64,000 bases of DNA. Origin: Gnetum montanum (Eukaryota; Streptophyta; Gnetopsida; Gnetales; Gnetaceae). The stretch is taken from the NCBI GenBank assembly GCA_015680685.1, contig MNCI01021414.1, positions 1 to 64,000 of the forward strand, in the 5' to 3' direction. The position numbers and the translations under genes were made by a program. The notes beneath the pieces are model-generated. The model had not been told where the DNA came from, did no database searches, and saw only the letters and a program-made list of their open reading frames with translations. Shown here piece after piece: positions 1 through 11,615 of the stretch (its first letter is position 1; every line of letters begins with the position of its first letter).

Positions 1-890
1 ACTTTGTATATCTTTCCAACTTAAGAAAACTCCTAGTAGGTTTAAATTTGAGCAATCCTTGATCTCCAAGTTGGAACTCATTCTTAAGATAATGCTAATC
101 CACATATCTTTGTAGAATATCTTCTAGTATTCAATTAACATTTTTTCTATACAAGATTACTTATGGGGCTATCAAAGTATAAGAATATTTAATAAAACAT
201 CAATAAAAACCTGTTAGACCACAAAAAAAAACTCCAAATTACTATAGTATCCTTTAATTCTATCCATTCACAAACTACACTGACTTTTGATGGGTCTACA
301 TGTAGTCCTTTTTTAGATACAATATGATCCAAATATGATACTTATTCTTTTAAAAATTCACATTTGCTTAGTTTTGTGTTTAATTGATGTTTCTTGAGAA
401 TTTTCATGGTAATCTTTAAATGTTTAATATGTTCCTATTTCAACTTAGAATAGACAAGTATATCATCCATAAATATAATAGAAATTTGATCAAGATATTC
501 ACAAAAAAATATTAATTAATGTTATGAATGTTGTAGGTAAATTTATCAATTCAAATGGCATCGTCACAAATTCATATAATCCATACCTACTTCAGGACAT
601 TATTTTTCCAATATCTTTCTCTTTATTCCTAATTTGGTAATAACTTAACTTTAGATCAATTTTGGAGAAATCACATGCTTCAATGATTTGATCAAAAAGG
701 TTATCAATCCTATGTAAGGAATAATCATTTTTAATCATTACTTCATTTAATGCTATATAATCAATGCATAATCTTAGGGTATCTTCTTTCTTCTTTACAA
801 ACCAAACTAGTGCATCCCAAGGTGAGACACTGGGATAAATCTTTCCTTCTTATAGTAACTGGTCTAGTTGTATCTTTAATTCTCTCAAAT
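1..890 (-). pseudogene. GYP reverse transcriptase (broken)
   Basis: This is the RNA-dependent DNA polymerase domain of a Ty3/gypsy polyprotein. On the minus strand one can read the [16 protein letters not shown] block (about 760-815), the region leading to MPFELINLP (about 530-560), the catalytic FMDD box (462-473, variant of the usual Y/F-x-DD) and the downstream CEFLK-like block followed by a GLTGFY connection motif near 200-220. Several TAA and TAG stops and small indels interrupt the frame. It lies directly downstream of the GYP protease. The identity is secure from the ordered motifs. The exact lineage is not. Confidence 0.85.
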
Positions 891-1029
891 TTTAAGGAAA
901 AATCCTATATCAAGCTTTTGAAAGTAGTCGTGTACCTAAAAAAACATCATTGACATGTTCAATAGTTCTTTTTTATGGTAAATCTCTACTATAGTCAAAT
1001 ACTAAATTCTCATACTCTTTAAGCTTTTT

Positions 1030-1600
1030 TGTGGGATTTCAATGTCAAAAAGTTTCTATGTTTAATAGTAGAAGCTCCCTTGTAGAAAACATGGTAGAAC
1101 CTTTCTTGATGACTCTTGTAGCTTGTTTAATAGTTATCATATTAATTTACTCTTTTTTTTCTACCTCCCTTAGAATCCCAACTTTGTTACTTGTTGGTAC
1201 TTTCAAGACATGGGTTCCAACATGGATAGTAATATTAAATTTTTGTAGGAAAGAAATTTGTAACATTGCATCAACATCTCCTAACTTAAATTTAAATAAT
1301 TCACCAACAAAATAAATATCTTACCAGGTAAAGTGAATTTCTCCATACCTGGTATGCATACTCATGGTCATTCTATCTGCAAGCTCCATTTTAATAACCT
1401 TCTTAAAAGGTAAAGTTAGATTAAATGAATTAATTAAAGTTGGTGAAATAAAATTTTCACTTGCTCTAATATTGATCCATTTAAAAATAAGGCAAATTAA
1501 AATTTTCTCAAACCTAACTTTGCCAATGTTGAAATTTTCAATACTATCGTAGTAGTAGTAATAGTAGTTTGAGGCTTCTTCTTGGCCACACTAGTGTTGG
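1030..1600 (-). pseudogene. GYP aspartic protease (broken)
   Basis: Between gag and RT, the minus strand reads a retropepsin-like stretch. The segment around 1450-1480 gives INIRASENFIS, which aligns with the family pattern of a hydrophobic residue, D, S/T, G, A followed by S-E-N-F-I-S. The catalytic Asp is Asn here and the Gly is Arg, so the active site is lost. The following residues (NSFNLTLPF) fit the usual context after the active site. The role, cutting of the gag-pol polyprotein, is inferred from the family. Boundaries are approximate. Confidence 0.6.
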
Positions 1601-1629
1601 ATTTTTTGTTATTATTTTTATTGTTTCTT

Positions 1630-2852
1630 TGTATTCTTGATCTTAATTTTGGATAATCCTATGTTATGTGGTCTTATTCTCAAGTGAACCATCTATATCT
1701 CATTCTCTTCTAACATTGCTTGTCAAAGAGTCATAGTTTGTACTTAATTTGATTCCTTGTAGTATTTAGCAATTCTATATGCTTCATCAATAGTTTGTGG
1801 ATTATGAGCATGAGTTTGGGAATGTGGTTAAGAATCTAGTTTACTAATGAACTTTGAAGCTAATTCACCCTCATGTTGATGGCTTACACACTAGGAGAGG
1901 TCATAGAATTCCTTGTAATAATTCTCCACTAATCATCAATCTAATCTTAGTGATTCAAATATCATATTAAGTTCTGTAAAAAAAAATTTGGATAAATTTT
2001 TGTTTGAAATCTTGACAAAATTTTATTGAAGTTGTAATTAATCCTTAAGATCTTAATCCATTCCACCATGTTGTTGTAAGTCCCTTTAAATACAAAAAGA
2101 CTACTTATAAACATTCTTAACTTGTTAAATTTAACATGTTGAAATAACTTTTCATGGTATCAAGCTAATATTTTCCTTTAGTAATATATCTTAGGGATCC
2201 ATCATAATGATCAAATTTTAGTTTCTTTGCATGAACCTGGGTTAAGGATTCTCTCAATAAATTTTATCAATTCCAATAACCCTCATCTTTAAGTTCCATT
2301 CTTTGTCCTTGTGAAAGGATGTTAGTATCATAGCATTCAATAGATGTAGATTAATCTCAATATTGATCCCTAATGTGAAATTGATTGTGATACTAGTCAT
2401 GGTAATGTTGGAATTTATCTTGATGATAATATTTAGGTGGAAATTTTGTTTATGGTATCTTGGTGAATATTAACTTTGATTATGGTCTTTGGGTGAATAT
2501 TGATTTTGGTTGAGAGGTAAGCTTAAATCATTAGTTAATTTCTTGATGAAATAGGCAAAGGGATTTATCTTCCCTTGAACTTCTAACCATTTTTCTTTTG
2601 AACATAGGGACAAATTCCTAATCTCTTTTGACATATTTTTCATATTTTTTCCAAACCCTTGGTTTGATTGATGGAGTTCCTCTTAGATACCTCTAATTTG
2701 ATTAATCTATTATTCAAGGACATCCATTCACTCATTGAGTCAAGACTCCATCATTCTCCAATGCATATCTAGGCTCCAAACATTGATAAGTTGAAGAGAT
2801 AAGGTAAGGTGATGGTTCCTTAGTCTCTGTGGTTTTTTTCTGGGTTCTAAGG
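1630..2852 (-). pseudogene. GYP gag (broken)
   Basis: Minus-strand capsid/nucleocapsid remnant. Around 1640-1720 there is a degenerate zinc-knuckle (reads RYRWFT-E-DHIT-DYPKLRS, with Cys codons changed to Trp, Tyr or stop and one spacer residue short). Upstream, PQTIDEAYRIAKYY (about 1740-1800) is typical of plant gag just before the knuckle. The region up to 2850 is an open-ish, Leu/Met-rich stretch with stops. ATH interrupts it at 2852/8801. The call rests on the knuckle, the conserved PQT-DEAY block and the position upstream of the protease. Confidence 0.6.
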
Positions 2853-3653
2853 TGATGAGTCATGAAATTGCTGACAGCTATGATAACGCACCCGCGATAT
2901 CATGTCTTGTCTGCCACAATGTCTATAAATAAGAGGTAGCTCTCCCTTATTTTACATCTAGTTTTTTTCCTTAGCAAAGCTCTGGTAGTTTTCCCTTCCA
3001 GAGATAGATTATTTTCTAGTGTAGGCCCGTAGTGTGGTGAATGTAATTTTACGACATCCTTTATTTGAGTGTGACATACTTGGACATGCACATGACCAGC
3101 AATAAAGATCAAGATTAATTCATAATTGCAACATTTACTTTGTTTATTTATTTATTTAATTTTTATTTACTACTTTCCTAATTAGTCTCTCTCATCCTTA
3201 AACTCATGTTATAACGTGGAATGAGTATGACTTGATTACGAGCATTTAAGTGTGACTACTTAGTAACCCAGTAGCGTACCTAGGCCATGCACATGGTAAT
3301 CCTAGTGGTAGTCATGCAAGAAGTCCAAGATGTGTATAAATCATTAAGGAATAGATGCTCATTACACTTAGGCTAGATTAGATTCTCTTACCCTTTCTCC
3401 TAGATTAGTTAATATTACTCTCTTTCTATTGCCTTCAGGAGTAGCATTAGATTAGGAACAAATCATACACCTCACTCTAGACTAAACCATACATGACAAA
3501 GCTAATACTAGTCCAGGTGGGAAGATAGTGAACTGCGACCTAAGGTTAACAATCTAGGTGCCACAAGTAGTCTGTTTGCAGATTTCGACTAGATCATGCA
3601 TGAAAATGCTCGTATTCGTATGGTTGAGTATAGGGGTATCTCGCCACTCATCA
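2853..3653 (+). repeat. ATH 5' LTR (801 bp)
   Basis: It starts TGATGAGTCATG and ends CACTCATCA, and matches 8227-8800 along its length. A TATA box TATAAATA lies at 2924-2931. Compared with the 3' LTR it lacks about 60 bp near 2895 (a locally repeated CACCCGTGATAT-type segment) but keeps 291 bp (3288-3578) that are missing at the single N in the 3' copy. Confidence 0.92.
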
Positions 3654-3654
3654 T

Positions 3655-3672
3655 TGGGGCCATTGCTAGGGA
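3655..3672 (+). other. ATH primer-binding site, tRNA-Asp type
   Basis: TGGGGCCATTGCTAGGGA begins one base after the LTR end. It matches the complement of the plant tRNA-Asp 3' end (TGGCGCCGTTGCCGGGGA) at 14 of 18 positions. Three of the four differences are C-to-T or G-to-A changes, as expected from deamination of methylated cytosine. Confidence 0.85.
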
Positions 3673-3796
3673 CAGTGCTAGTTATCTAGATTAGTTATAT
3701 CATACAAGGTCACTGTAAAGGACTTAACGATATATCTTTTAGAAAAAAAATAATTATTAAAAGTCACATATAAATTTCACACACAAGTTCACAACC

Positions 3797-5632
3797 ATGC
3801 CTCCCCTACAAGATTATAATAATGCCACACTTAGTGAGGAAGTTCATTGGAGAACCAACGAACTATATGACGATGAAGATTGCAGTATACAACCTGAAGT
3901 GGGGGTTTCTTATAAACATGAATGAATGCAACATCATCCCAATGCATGAAAGCATAACTTACTCAATGATGATGAGCCCCTACTAGCCACTACAAGCTTA
4001 ACGCAAATACAAGAGGCCATTCAAATCTCATGTAGGCATCGTAAAGAGAGTCGTCTACCCAGGCTCGATTTAAAAAACTTCCCTAAATTTTTAGGAGGCT
4101 ATGACTTAGATTTGCATCAACATTTACAAGCCTTCTATGATGCCTACACATGGAATAACATTGATAATGGATGGAAAAAACTTAAGATCTTCCCTATGAC
4201 ACTCGTTGACCAAGAAAAAGTATGGTATAGATCATTAAAACCAAATTCAATATGACACTAGTCAACAATGGTAGAAGTATTTAACGAAAAATATCAAACC
4301 TACGCAAGAGTGTCAGCCTTGAGAAAACAAGAGAGACCTTAGGAGTATATGCCCAAGGTCAACTATATGAACTACAAACCCATAAATTCCAAAAGCTTAT
4401 TAAGCATGTAGCAAAAGAATAAGGAGAAATGGCTAGTTGGGAGAGTTTTGAAAAACATCAACCAAACCAAAATTTCAACTCAACAAAGGTCCATGATCAT
4501 AACAAGGAGAAATCAACCAATCTCAAGGTGGAAGAATCATCTTTTCCAATACAACAATCATTAGAAGAAGTCAAGGTAAAGATTAATAAGATGTTGGAAT
4601 GGATGTATCAAAAGTGTGTAGAATTTATCAATGCCATTGAAGATAAAATTTTGACAACCCAAGAAGCAGGACAAAACATTAGACAATCGGAAAGAAAGGA
4701 AAATGAAAATAAGAGCTCAACTGTCAATCATACATATGAATGCAACATATGCCTATACAATCACCCCAAGGGCCAATGCCTAATATTGTTAGATTTACAT
4801 GAGCATTGGGAAACACGTTACATCTAGAGTTCGTATAGAGATACTGTGTTCGGTCACAGTGGCAACAATCCTAGTTGTGGGGGAGACCATACGTAGACTG
4901 GAGATACCCTTTATATCATCTGAATCCAAATGCTTATCAAGTTCAACATCCTATTTCTCCAACTAAACCAATGCACTTTATCTCACCACAATACCATTAT
5001 CCTGAATATTATCAACCCATACCTTCAACACAACCATCACCTTGTGCACCTTATACTCCTTCTAACTTTCAACATTCTCATCCTTTCCCTCCTTCCACAA
5101 TGCCACCAACTATTCTTGAGGTGTCTACACCATAGCAACAATCTACAAATAACACTTGTGCTACTACTTCCAACAACAGTGAGAAACCTCCTCAGCATCA
5201 AAAGTGCCCCTTCTTCAAACATGGTTGTAAGAAGGGACAATCCAATTCTAAGGCCACTACATCCTCCAACTTAGCACAAGTCCCACACTGTGTGAACCAT
5301 TACCTTCAAACCCAATGCCTCATGTAACTTTATCAAGGCCACCATTAAACACTCCAACAACCATATGGCACAATGAACAGAACCATGGGAGGCATCATCT
5401 TAATCCTTGCATACCATCTAATTGTCCCAAATATCATAGTGGGTCAACTCATTATCTTGGAACTACATCGTACAAGTTGCCCCACTATGCTCATTATAAT
5501 CAAGTGTGTGAACCCCGATGGGGTAAGTATGGCCAAGGCACAATACTTTCAACAGGCAAGGATCCTCATCTTCCATTTATTAATCCTTGTCATCCTCAAC
5601 CACTTAGCTATGGGGGATACCCCCCATTCTAA
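3797..5632 (+). pseudogene. ATH gag (broken, three frame changes)
   Basis: The ATG at 3797 starts MPPLQDYNNATLSEE. About 4070-4320 gives the retrotransposon gag core: FPKFLGGYDLDLHQHLQAF, then TWNN, IFPMTL, WYRSLKP and FNEKYQ. Reading moves to another frame by 4429, where a Lys/Glu-rich coiled-coil-like stretch ends in the knuckle ECNICLYNHPKGQC (about 4738-4779). Its CX2CX3HX4C spacing is the one I associate with Athila gag. After another frame change, 4875-5135 is Pro/Tyr/His-rich, and 5315-5632 continues Pro/His-rich in the first frame. At least six stops are present. The protein would have formed the virus-like particle. Confidence 0.75.
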
Positions 5633-7480
5633 TAACAAGTAGGATTAATAAATATTTTTCATTTTCTTTAATTTTACAACTTTTTATTTTTCAGTTTTTT
5701 ATTTTTTTCAACTTTTTGTTTTATCTTTTTATCTTTTTGTGTTTTTATCATTTTACGTTTTTGTAAGTAATATCATCTACGAATAAAACACTCATGTGGA
5801 TCATTGGTTGAGGTGTGTTCTATGTTATTAAGTCTCGAACAATCAATTATTTGGATAGTGAGCCCACTACACCCACTCATCCATTCTACAAATAACATGG
5901 TCTATTCAAGGGTACAATGATATTCTTGATATTTCTAAAACTTAAAACTAATTTTTTGTTCATTGTACCTAGAATGAAGAAGGATGGACCAAGAGGGAAT
6001 GATTAGGGTGTGACATCAAGGGGACTTGTGGATTCTCTTTGGTGACATCTGTGGAAGTTATCATGCAACTTGGTTGTACTAAGATCCTTGTAGATCTAAT
6101 GAAAAATGGAAGTAAGAGTAATTAAAAGGGCACTCAAAAATCAAAGGTTATTCTAGGGGGTCCCATTGGAAAGACATGCATCCATGCCTGAAGGTTGGCG
6201 GCTTCTCTAGATTCAGTAAAGTTAAAAAAAGGAAGAAGAAGAAAGTGTGTGCCATAAAACAAAATTTACTGCTCCCTTGAATAAAATGCCAAGCGATTGT
6301 ACATCTTGTTGTTATGGTACTCTCATAGTTGTTCATCATGGGATGAAACAATGCAATGTCACTGGTCAAAGGAATGGACTTGGTTCTAATCTTAGAATGA
6401 TGGGTTAATGACACCTTAATCATGCTTTACATGCAGAATTCACTATGCCCTAGGTCAATTACCTCATGTTCCAATATCTACGATCCCTTTCTATACCTCA
6501 TCTCATCTCACTATTTGTGTAATTGTAGCTTGTGTTCCGTGTAGCATAGGATTTTCATCTCATTCTGGTGCTATTTACATGTGTGTGTTTTGTGAAATTA
6601 GTGTGGATTACATCTAACCTGGCTAGTACCCATGGACACTTTAAGTGTGGTTACACAAGGGCATTATAGGTTGGAACCTACTTTGGGGAGGACCCACTTA
6701 TGTAATCTTTTGTAATCTTCGCTTATGACACAGCTCACACACACCATTTCTTACCCTTAGCATATTGCCAATAATTTTCTTTCCCTTAATACCATCACAT
6801 AGCCTTTTTCTCTACCATTTGAGGTCCTTATTAATAAATTCCACACCATCATAATTTTCATGCCTTTAGAACTAGTTGAATTACCCTGGAACCCTTTAAC
6901 AATCATCCAGATGTCCTTAGTTTACATCATTTAATTTCAAAGAAATATTAATGAAAATATATATATGTGACCCCCTATGCTAATCAACATCATTTGCAAT
7001 TGTTCACATAGGGGAAGTTTTTCAATACCCCTCTACAACTCATAATTGTGCATCCCTTGCTTTCATATCCATAACTCGCTCACTGGTACTCATATTTTCA
7101 TTCTGTTTGAACCTACTTGAACCCGGAGTGTTCAGCTTAGTCGTGGGGGAGGGGCACATGGCGAATAGTGCATAAATTTTTTAAAATTCATCATTTTCCA
7201 AAGCAAATATTTAAGGGTAATTAGCTCTAAAATTAAGAATAAAATGTGTCAAAAAAAATTTCATCCCCTTAGCTATACCAAAAAATTAAATTTGGAAACC
7301 ACCTAAGCAATGAGGAATCAACACTATAATCTTTCAGTGACATGTTCTTCCAATAATTAACATCACTTGAAAATAAAGTAAATCTATTAAGGCAAGCAAT
7401 AAGGTATAACCTAACTTTGGTAACAACCTTACTAATGATTGGTCCTGTGTGATTGTAGATGGCCTTGAAATACAGACAAT
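5633..7480 (+). other. ATH interior without recognisable genes
   Basis: This is AT-rich sequence between gag and the 3' pseudogene. A T-rich run of TTTTT-TTTTTCA units lies at 5655-5765. No RT, IN or protease motif appears in the three plus frames or the minus frames. It may be the remains of pol or UTR decayed past recognition, or a segment that replaced pol. Confidence 0.5.
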
Positions 7481-7639
7481 AGGAAGGTCCTGCTTAAGGT
7501 GCGATCGAATGATCTCGGAGAGGTGGAAGACAAGATCATACTAGATAACATGAAGAATAGGAGGAATAATCATTTAGCATTCATCAAGAATATCCTCCTA
7601 CTATATGGTCTGGGTAGGCAGAAGCAGGAGATACCCTCT

Positions 7640-8056
7640 CTGAAAGTGGTGCCTGGTACTTAGGGGAAATGTACCAATTTTGACACAATAAAGAGGAAGG
7701 CATCATGGTTAACATTTGTGGTGTGACTATTGATTTCTCTATTCAAGCCATTTCTGAAGTATTAAACCTTCCAAATATAGGGCCAAAGGTTTCTTAGAAC
7801 CATCTGGACACTTTCAAAATCGAGCAACTTAATAAATTATTGACAGAGAATAAAAGGGTGGTGGAAGAAAATGAGAAGGCTGAATGGGCTACCTCTATGG
7901 CACAAGTACAAAATTACATGCACACCAAGGCACTCAAGGCCTTACAAGAGGATAAAATCTAGGCCATACTTCAAGGCCTTCAAATACCAAGACCTAGAGC
8001 ACAGGAAAAGAGAAAGACACCTATGGAGGAGCCACCACCACTAGGAACTACATGAG
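7640..8056 (+). pseudogene. ATH 3' ORF, resembles the 'putative plant transposon protein' domain
   Basis: From the ATG at 7705 the frame reads MVNICGVTIDFSIQAISEVL and then NLPNIGPKVS. This resembles the G-V-x-(V/I)-x-F-S-P-x-x-I-N-x-x-L-G-L-P signature of a domain often found in ORFs of plant retroelements (the 'putative plant transposon protein' domain, as I recall it). After a TAG at about 7797 a Lys/Glu-rich coiled-coil-like stretch follows (IEQLNKLLTENKRVVEENEK) and a basic, Pro-rich tail up to about 8055. Function of the domain is unknown to me. Similar signatures occur in COP (16108-16302) and in the 42.5-46.2 kb pseudogene. Confidence 0.45.
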
Positions 8057-8226
8057 TTCCACCAATTTTGTAATCATAGGATTTCATGTGTGTTGTGTCT
8101 ATATTTTGTTTGCTTCTCACACTACGGCATCATCCCATTTTTCCATCTAATAATCCCATACCTATCCACTATGTAGCTTGTTCTCACTTTAACTCAAGCA
8201 TGAGTTTTCATTTAGTCATGGGGGTA

Positions 8227-8800
8227 TGATGAATCATGAAATTGCTGACAGCTATGATAACACACCCACGATAATGCACCCGTGATATCTCATGGGTTGC
8301 AATATTGTGTATACAATATCGCATGGGCCACAATATCACGTCCTGCCTGCTGCAATGTCTATAAATAAGAGGTAGATCTTCCTCATTTTACATCTAGTTT
8401 TTTTCCTTAGCGAAGCTCTAGCAGTTTTTCCCTTCCAAAGATAGATTATTATCCAGTGTATGCCCGTAGTGTGATGAATGTAATTGTACAACATCCTTTA
8501 TTCAAGTGTGACATACTTGGACATGCACATGACCAGCAATAAAGATCAAGATTACTTCATCATTACAACATTTACTTTGTTTATTTATTTATTTAATTGT
8601 TGTTTACTGCTTTCCTAATTAGTCTCTCTCATCCTTAAACTCACGTTAGAACGTGGAATGGGTACGACTTGATTATGAGCATTTAAGTGTGACTACTTAG
8701 CAACCCAGTAGCGTACCTAGGCCANCAGAGTTCGACCGGATCATGCATGAAAACACTCGTATTCGTATGGTTGAGTATAGGGGTATCTCGCCACTCATCA
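8227..8800 (+). repeat. ATH 3' LTR (574 bp, 291 bp lost at an N)
   Basis: It starts TGATGAATCATG just after a short G run (8219-8224, possible polypurine end) and ends CCACTCATCA. TATA box TATAAATA at 8360-8367. The single N at 8725 stands where the 5' LTR has 291 bp (3288-3578), so the assembly probably collapsed here. It has about 60 bp more than the 5' LTR near 8268-8340, made of locally repeated GCACCCGTGATAT / CAATAT pieces. Confidence 0.9.
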
Positions 8801-8805
8801 TAACG

Positions 8806-9254
8806 TGATTAATTAGTTCTATAATAGGTTATAATTTCCATTAATAAATTGATTATTCCTAGCTCCTTCCATGGAGACTCAAGTGGCCTTAAGATACTCT
8901 ATTTACCAAAAAAATATTTAATGTTCAGACTTTTAGAAATGACTAAATAATGAGTTTAAAAACCAATTTTTGAGTCTTTTAAAGATAACTCTAAGTATTT
9001 CATTATGTTTGGAAGGCTCAAATATATTAGAAATGGCTTCTCTTCATTAAAATTAGACACAAAAGTCAAAAGCTATGGCATTTTAAAGTTTCAAGAAAAT
9101 TTCTCATTTTTGGATGAGCAGACTTAATTATTGAGTTCTTATCCTAACTACTACCAACACATCAAATTATTTTCTTGAAAAATTATTTTCACATTTTGAT
9201 ATTTATAATTCACATCTTGATTTAATGTTTTTTTAAAACTTTTTTCATCCATTT
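8806..9254. other. Flank of ATH, no gene recognised
   Basis: AT-rich sequence that should continue GYP after the ATH insertion. No LTR end, primer site or gag motif was recognised on either strand. Confidence 0.4.
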
Positions 9255-9771
9255 ATGGAAATTTCAAATTTTCCATCAACTAATGAAAACTTTTCCAATC
9301 ATTGATATGTAGGTTTTTTCGACATCGATAGTATCTATTGGCTGCCAAGAAAGGCAAGTTTTCATGACTCCACTAGTATCCATAGCATGCTGGAGGATGT
9401 AGGTTTTTTGTGTGCCAATGGTGTCCACAACATGCCAAAGGAGGCAGGTTTTTCTAATGCTAGTAATGTCCACAACATGTTGAAGAAGGTAAGTGTTTTT
9501 TGATGATAATAGTATCTATGAGCTAGTAGGGGAGATAGGTTTTTCTAGTACTAGTGTTGTTCATGACATGTCGAAGGAGGTAGGTTTTTCTTCCATTGCT
9601 GATGTCATCAAGCTACCAAAAAAGGTACGTTTTTCCAACGCTAGCAATTTCTTTGGCATGCCAAAAGAGATATGTGTTTCCAATGTCGATGGTGTACACA
9701 AGCCATCAAAGAAGGAAAGTTTTCTTAGCATATGTAGTAGAGAAAATAGTGTAGATGATAAGGTAGGCTAG
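9255..9771 (+). pseudogene. Unknown 15-residue tandem-repeat protein (broken)
   Basis: From the ATG at 9255 a short leader (MEISNFPSTNENFSNH, then TGA) runs in frame into a 45-bp tandem repeat encoding units like VGFSNASNVHNMPKE. Four units read in the first frame (9309-9488). The fifth has 46 bases and shifts the frame, and the remaining units read openly to the stop at 9769-9771. Conserved features are V-G-F-S at the unit start, an H or K at about position 10-11 and a basic end (PKK/PKE). I do not recognise the family. The preserved period and coding sense across both frames suggest real selection before the two lesions. It lies between the GYP flank and the TAT-H 3' LTR. Confidence 0.5.
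9309..9759 (+). repeat. 45-bp tandem repeat, about 10 copies
   Basis: Units begin at 9309, 9354, 9399, 9444, 9489 (46 bp), 9535, 9580, 9625, 9670 and 9715. Each starts with a version of GTAGGTTTTTCT. The period is a multiple of three and translates to a 15-residue unit. Confidence 0.85.
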
Positions 9772-10418
9772 AAAATGAAGGCATAGAGGAATGGTAGATG
9801 GTTGAACAAAGGAATGGTAGATGGCTTCATGGCAATGCAAAGGACAACAATATGGTTAGGTGGTAGATGGTGAACCATGACATGAGGTTTTGTATAATGT
9901 AGAGATGCACACATTGTGACTAGGAAGGATTCTTATCTACACAGTAGTGGCTAGGTAGTGTGATAGCGTTCCATGTTCTATTTATGCAGTAGGAAGATGG
10001 GTTATGTCTTACCTAGCCAACCTCATATGGCTGATTGGAAGGGCCAACGAGAAAATTTTCTTAAATGAAATTTTAATAATTATTATTAAATATTAAAAAA
10101 TGTTCATGTCCTGATGAAAAAATGAGTAGTTACCTACGGGCTAGCTACTCAAGCCTTAAAAATCATGTTTGAAAAAGATGAAGTCTCAAGTTCAATTACT
10201 AGTCCCAATTCTTAAAAAAATTAAGAAGTAATAAAAATTAAATTTAACTTCCACTTTCCTAAAGTTGAAAATATTAATTTTATTAAAAGGTACACATAAT
10301 GAGAAACATAATATCTTCCAAACTATAAGTTGGATTTTTATGAAATTGATACTATTGAAATCATCTCAAAGAAGACTATATGTTGAACTTATGATAATTC
10401 CAATTTTCTGATCCTATC
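9772..10418. other. No gene recognised
   Basis: Starts with short GGAATGGTAGATGG duplications (about 9790-9870), then AT-rich sequence. No coding motif or LTR end seen. Confidence 0.4.
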
Positions 10419-11615
10419 CATTATGACTAGAAACTTTGGTCACTAGAAAATTGAAGATCCTAGTATAGTAGTTTTAACCCTGAATTGCAAGGGCCTTTGT
10501 GAAAAATAAGATCCAAGGCATCTTGGAGGTTTTGGTAGATTACCCAAGGACTTAAGGAGGATCAAACAATGTAACAAAATGAAAATGCAAATACAGATCT
10601 GGAAAATAAATGCACCAAAATAAAATAAATAAATCAAACTTGCATATAAATATAACTTTAAACTTTATTGAAAAAATAAGGAAGAGTCTAGAAATGTATA
10701 CAAAGTTATGTCCAAGGTAGTAATGGGTTTTACTTTGATTGGGTTCAAGATCCATCGAAGCCAATGACTTTGAATGTCATAATTAGCTTCACAATTCAGA
10801 GGTTCTATAACTCCTAATGCTATCAAACCTTACTACCTTCTATACCAGATCTACAATATTGATGATGTAGGGGGTAAGATCTATGGGGATATATTGGTAA
10901 CTAGGAGGAGCAACAATTGGAGTCTTAAGCCTAAGCTGCTTAGCATTGGTATTAAAACTCACACAATCTCAAGGGGGTAAAAGGGGTCACAATGGCTATG
11001 GGGTTCCACACTAGGATGATTCAAGAAGCTAAATATTTGCAAGATTTCAAGAGCTCTCAAATGNNNNNNNNNNNNNNNNNNNNNNNNNNNNNNNNNNNNN
11101 NNNNNNNNNNNNNNNNNNNNNNNNNNNNNNNNNNNNNNNNNNNNNNNNNNNNNNNNNNNNNNNNNNNNNNNNNNNNNNNNNNNNNNNNNNNNNNNNNNNN
11201 NNNNNNNNNNNNNNNNNNNNNNNNNNNNNNNNNNNNNNNNNNNNNNNNNNNNNNNNNNNNNNNNNNNNNNNNNNNNNNNNNNNNNNNNNNNNNNNNNNNN
11301 NNNNNNNNNNNNNNNNNNNNNNNNNNNNNNNNNNNNNNNNNNNNNNNNNNNNNNNNNNNNNNNNNNNNNNNNNCCCCCCCCCCCCCCCTCCCATGATCAG
11401 CATGAGTGATGTTACATCCCCAAATGCTAGGTACAAGTAGGTCATGCCCTCCCATAGGTCTTTCCAGCATAATAAATGTTATATGCCCCAAAAGCTAATG
11501 TATGTGAAATTGCATCTCTTGGATTTCAATCTTCACATTTACAATGAATTTTAGCCTTAGGTTTCATGGGGTGATGGCTACAAAGGTTATGACATGCATT
11601 TTTAGTGGTGTTTCA
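10419..11615 (-). repeat. TAT-H 3' LTR, interrupted by an N gap
   Basis: The right end reads GGTGTTTCA, whose reverse complement TGAAACACC is the TAT LTR start. It is followed at 11616-11630 by TTGGTCCCTCTTTGT, the reverse complement of the polypurine tract. The left part (about 10435-10565) aligns with the other TAT LTR ends through a CCTGAATTGCAAGGGCC-like block and the TTACCCAAGGACTTA block. The left boundary near 10419 is by alignment only, because the TG end has decayed. It contains the assembly gap 11064-11373. Confidence 0.6.
11064..11373. other. Assembly gap (310 N) followed by poly-C
   Basis: 310 consecutive N are followed by 15 C (11374-11388). Open frames drawn through the Ns are meaningless. 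The homopolymer next to the gap suggests that a sequencing stop caused it. Confidence 0.98.

Larger units (their letters stand above)
1..2852 (-). mobile_element. GYP: Ty3/gypsy element fragment (gag-PR-RT), minus strand
   Basis: Read on the minus strand the order is gag (about 2850 to 1640), protease (about 1560 to 1100) and reverse transcriptase (about 890 to 1), the normal Ty3/gypsy order. The fragment runs off the left edge, so RNase H and integrase are not seen. The right edge is the insertion point of ATH. GYP sequence should resume after 8805, but no domain or LTR could be recognised there. Every domain has stops and frameshifts, so the copy is dead. No second RNase H is visible, so the lineage is not settled. 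Confidence 0.8.
2853..8800 (+). mobile_element. ATH: Athila-like LTR retrotransposon without pol
   Basis: It is bounded by two LTRs starting TGATGA-TCATGAAATTGC and ending CCACTCATCA. Target duplication is taagg (2848-2852) and taacg (8801-8805), 4 of 5 identical. A tRNA-Asp-type primer site follows the 5' LTR. The interior has a gag pseudogene (3797-5632), about 1.8 kb without coding signal, and a short 3' pseudogene (7705-8054). No RT, RNase H or integrase motif was seen in any frame. The element is therefore non-autonomous and probably relied on enzymes of a related Athila-type element. It is inserted in GYP gag. Confidence 0.9.

Noticed and set aside
10992-11491. Open frames of 132-144 codons around 11 kb
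   Set aside because: They are made of the 310 Ns read as unknown residues plus the poly-C run.
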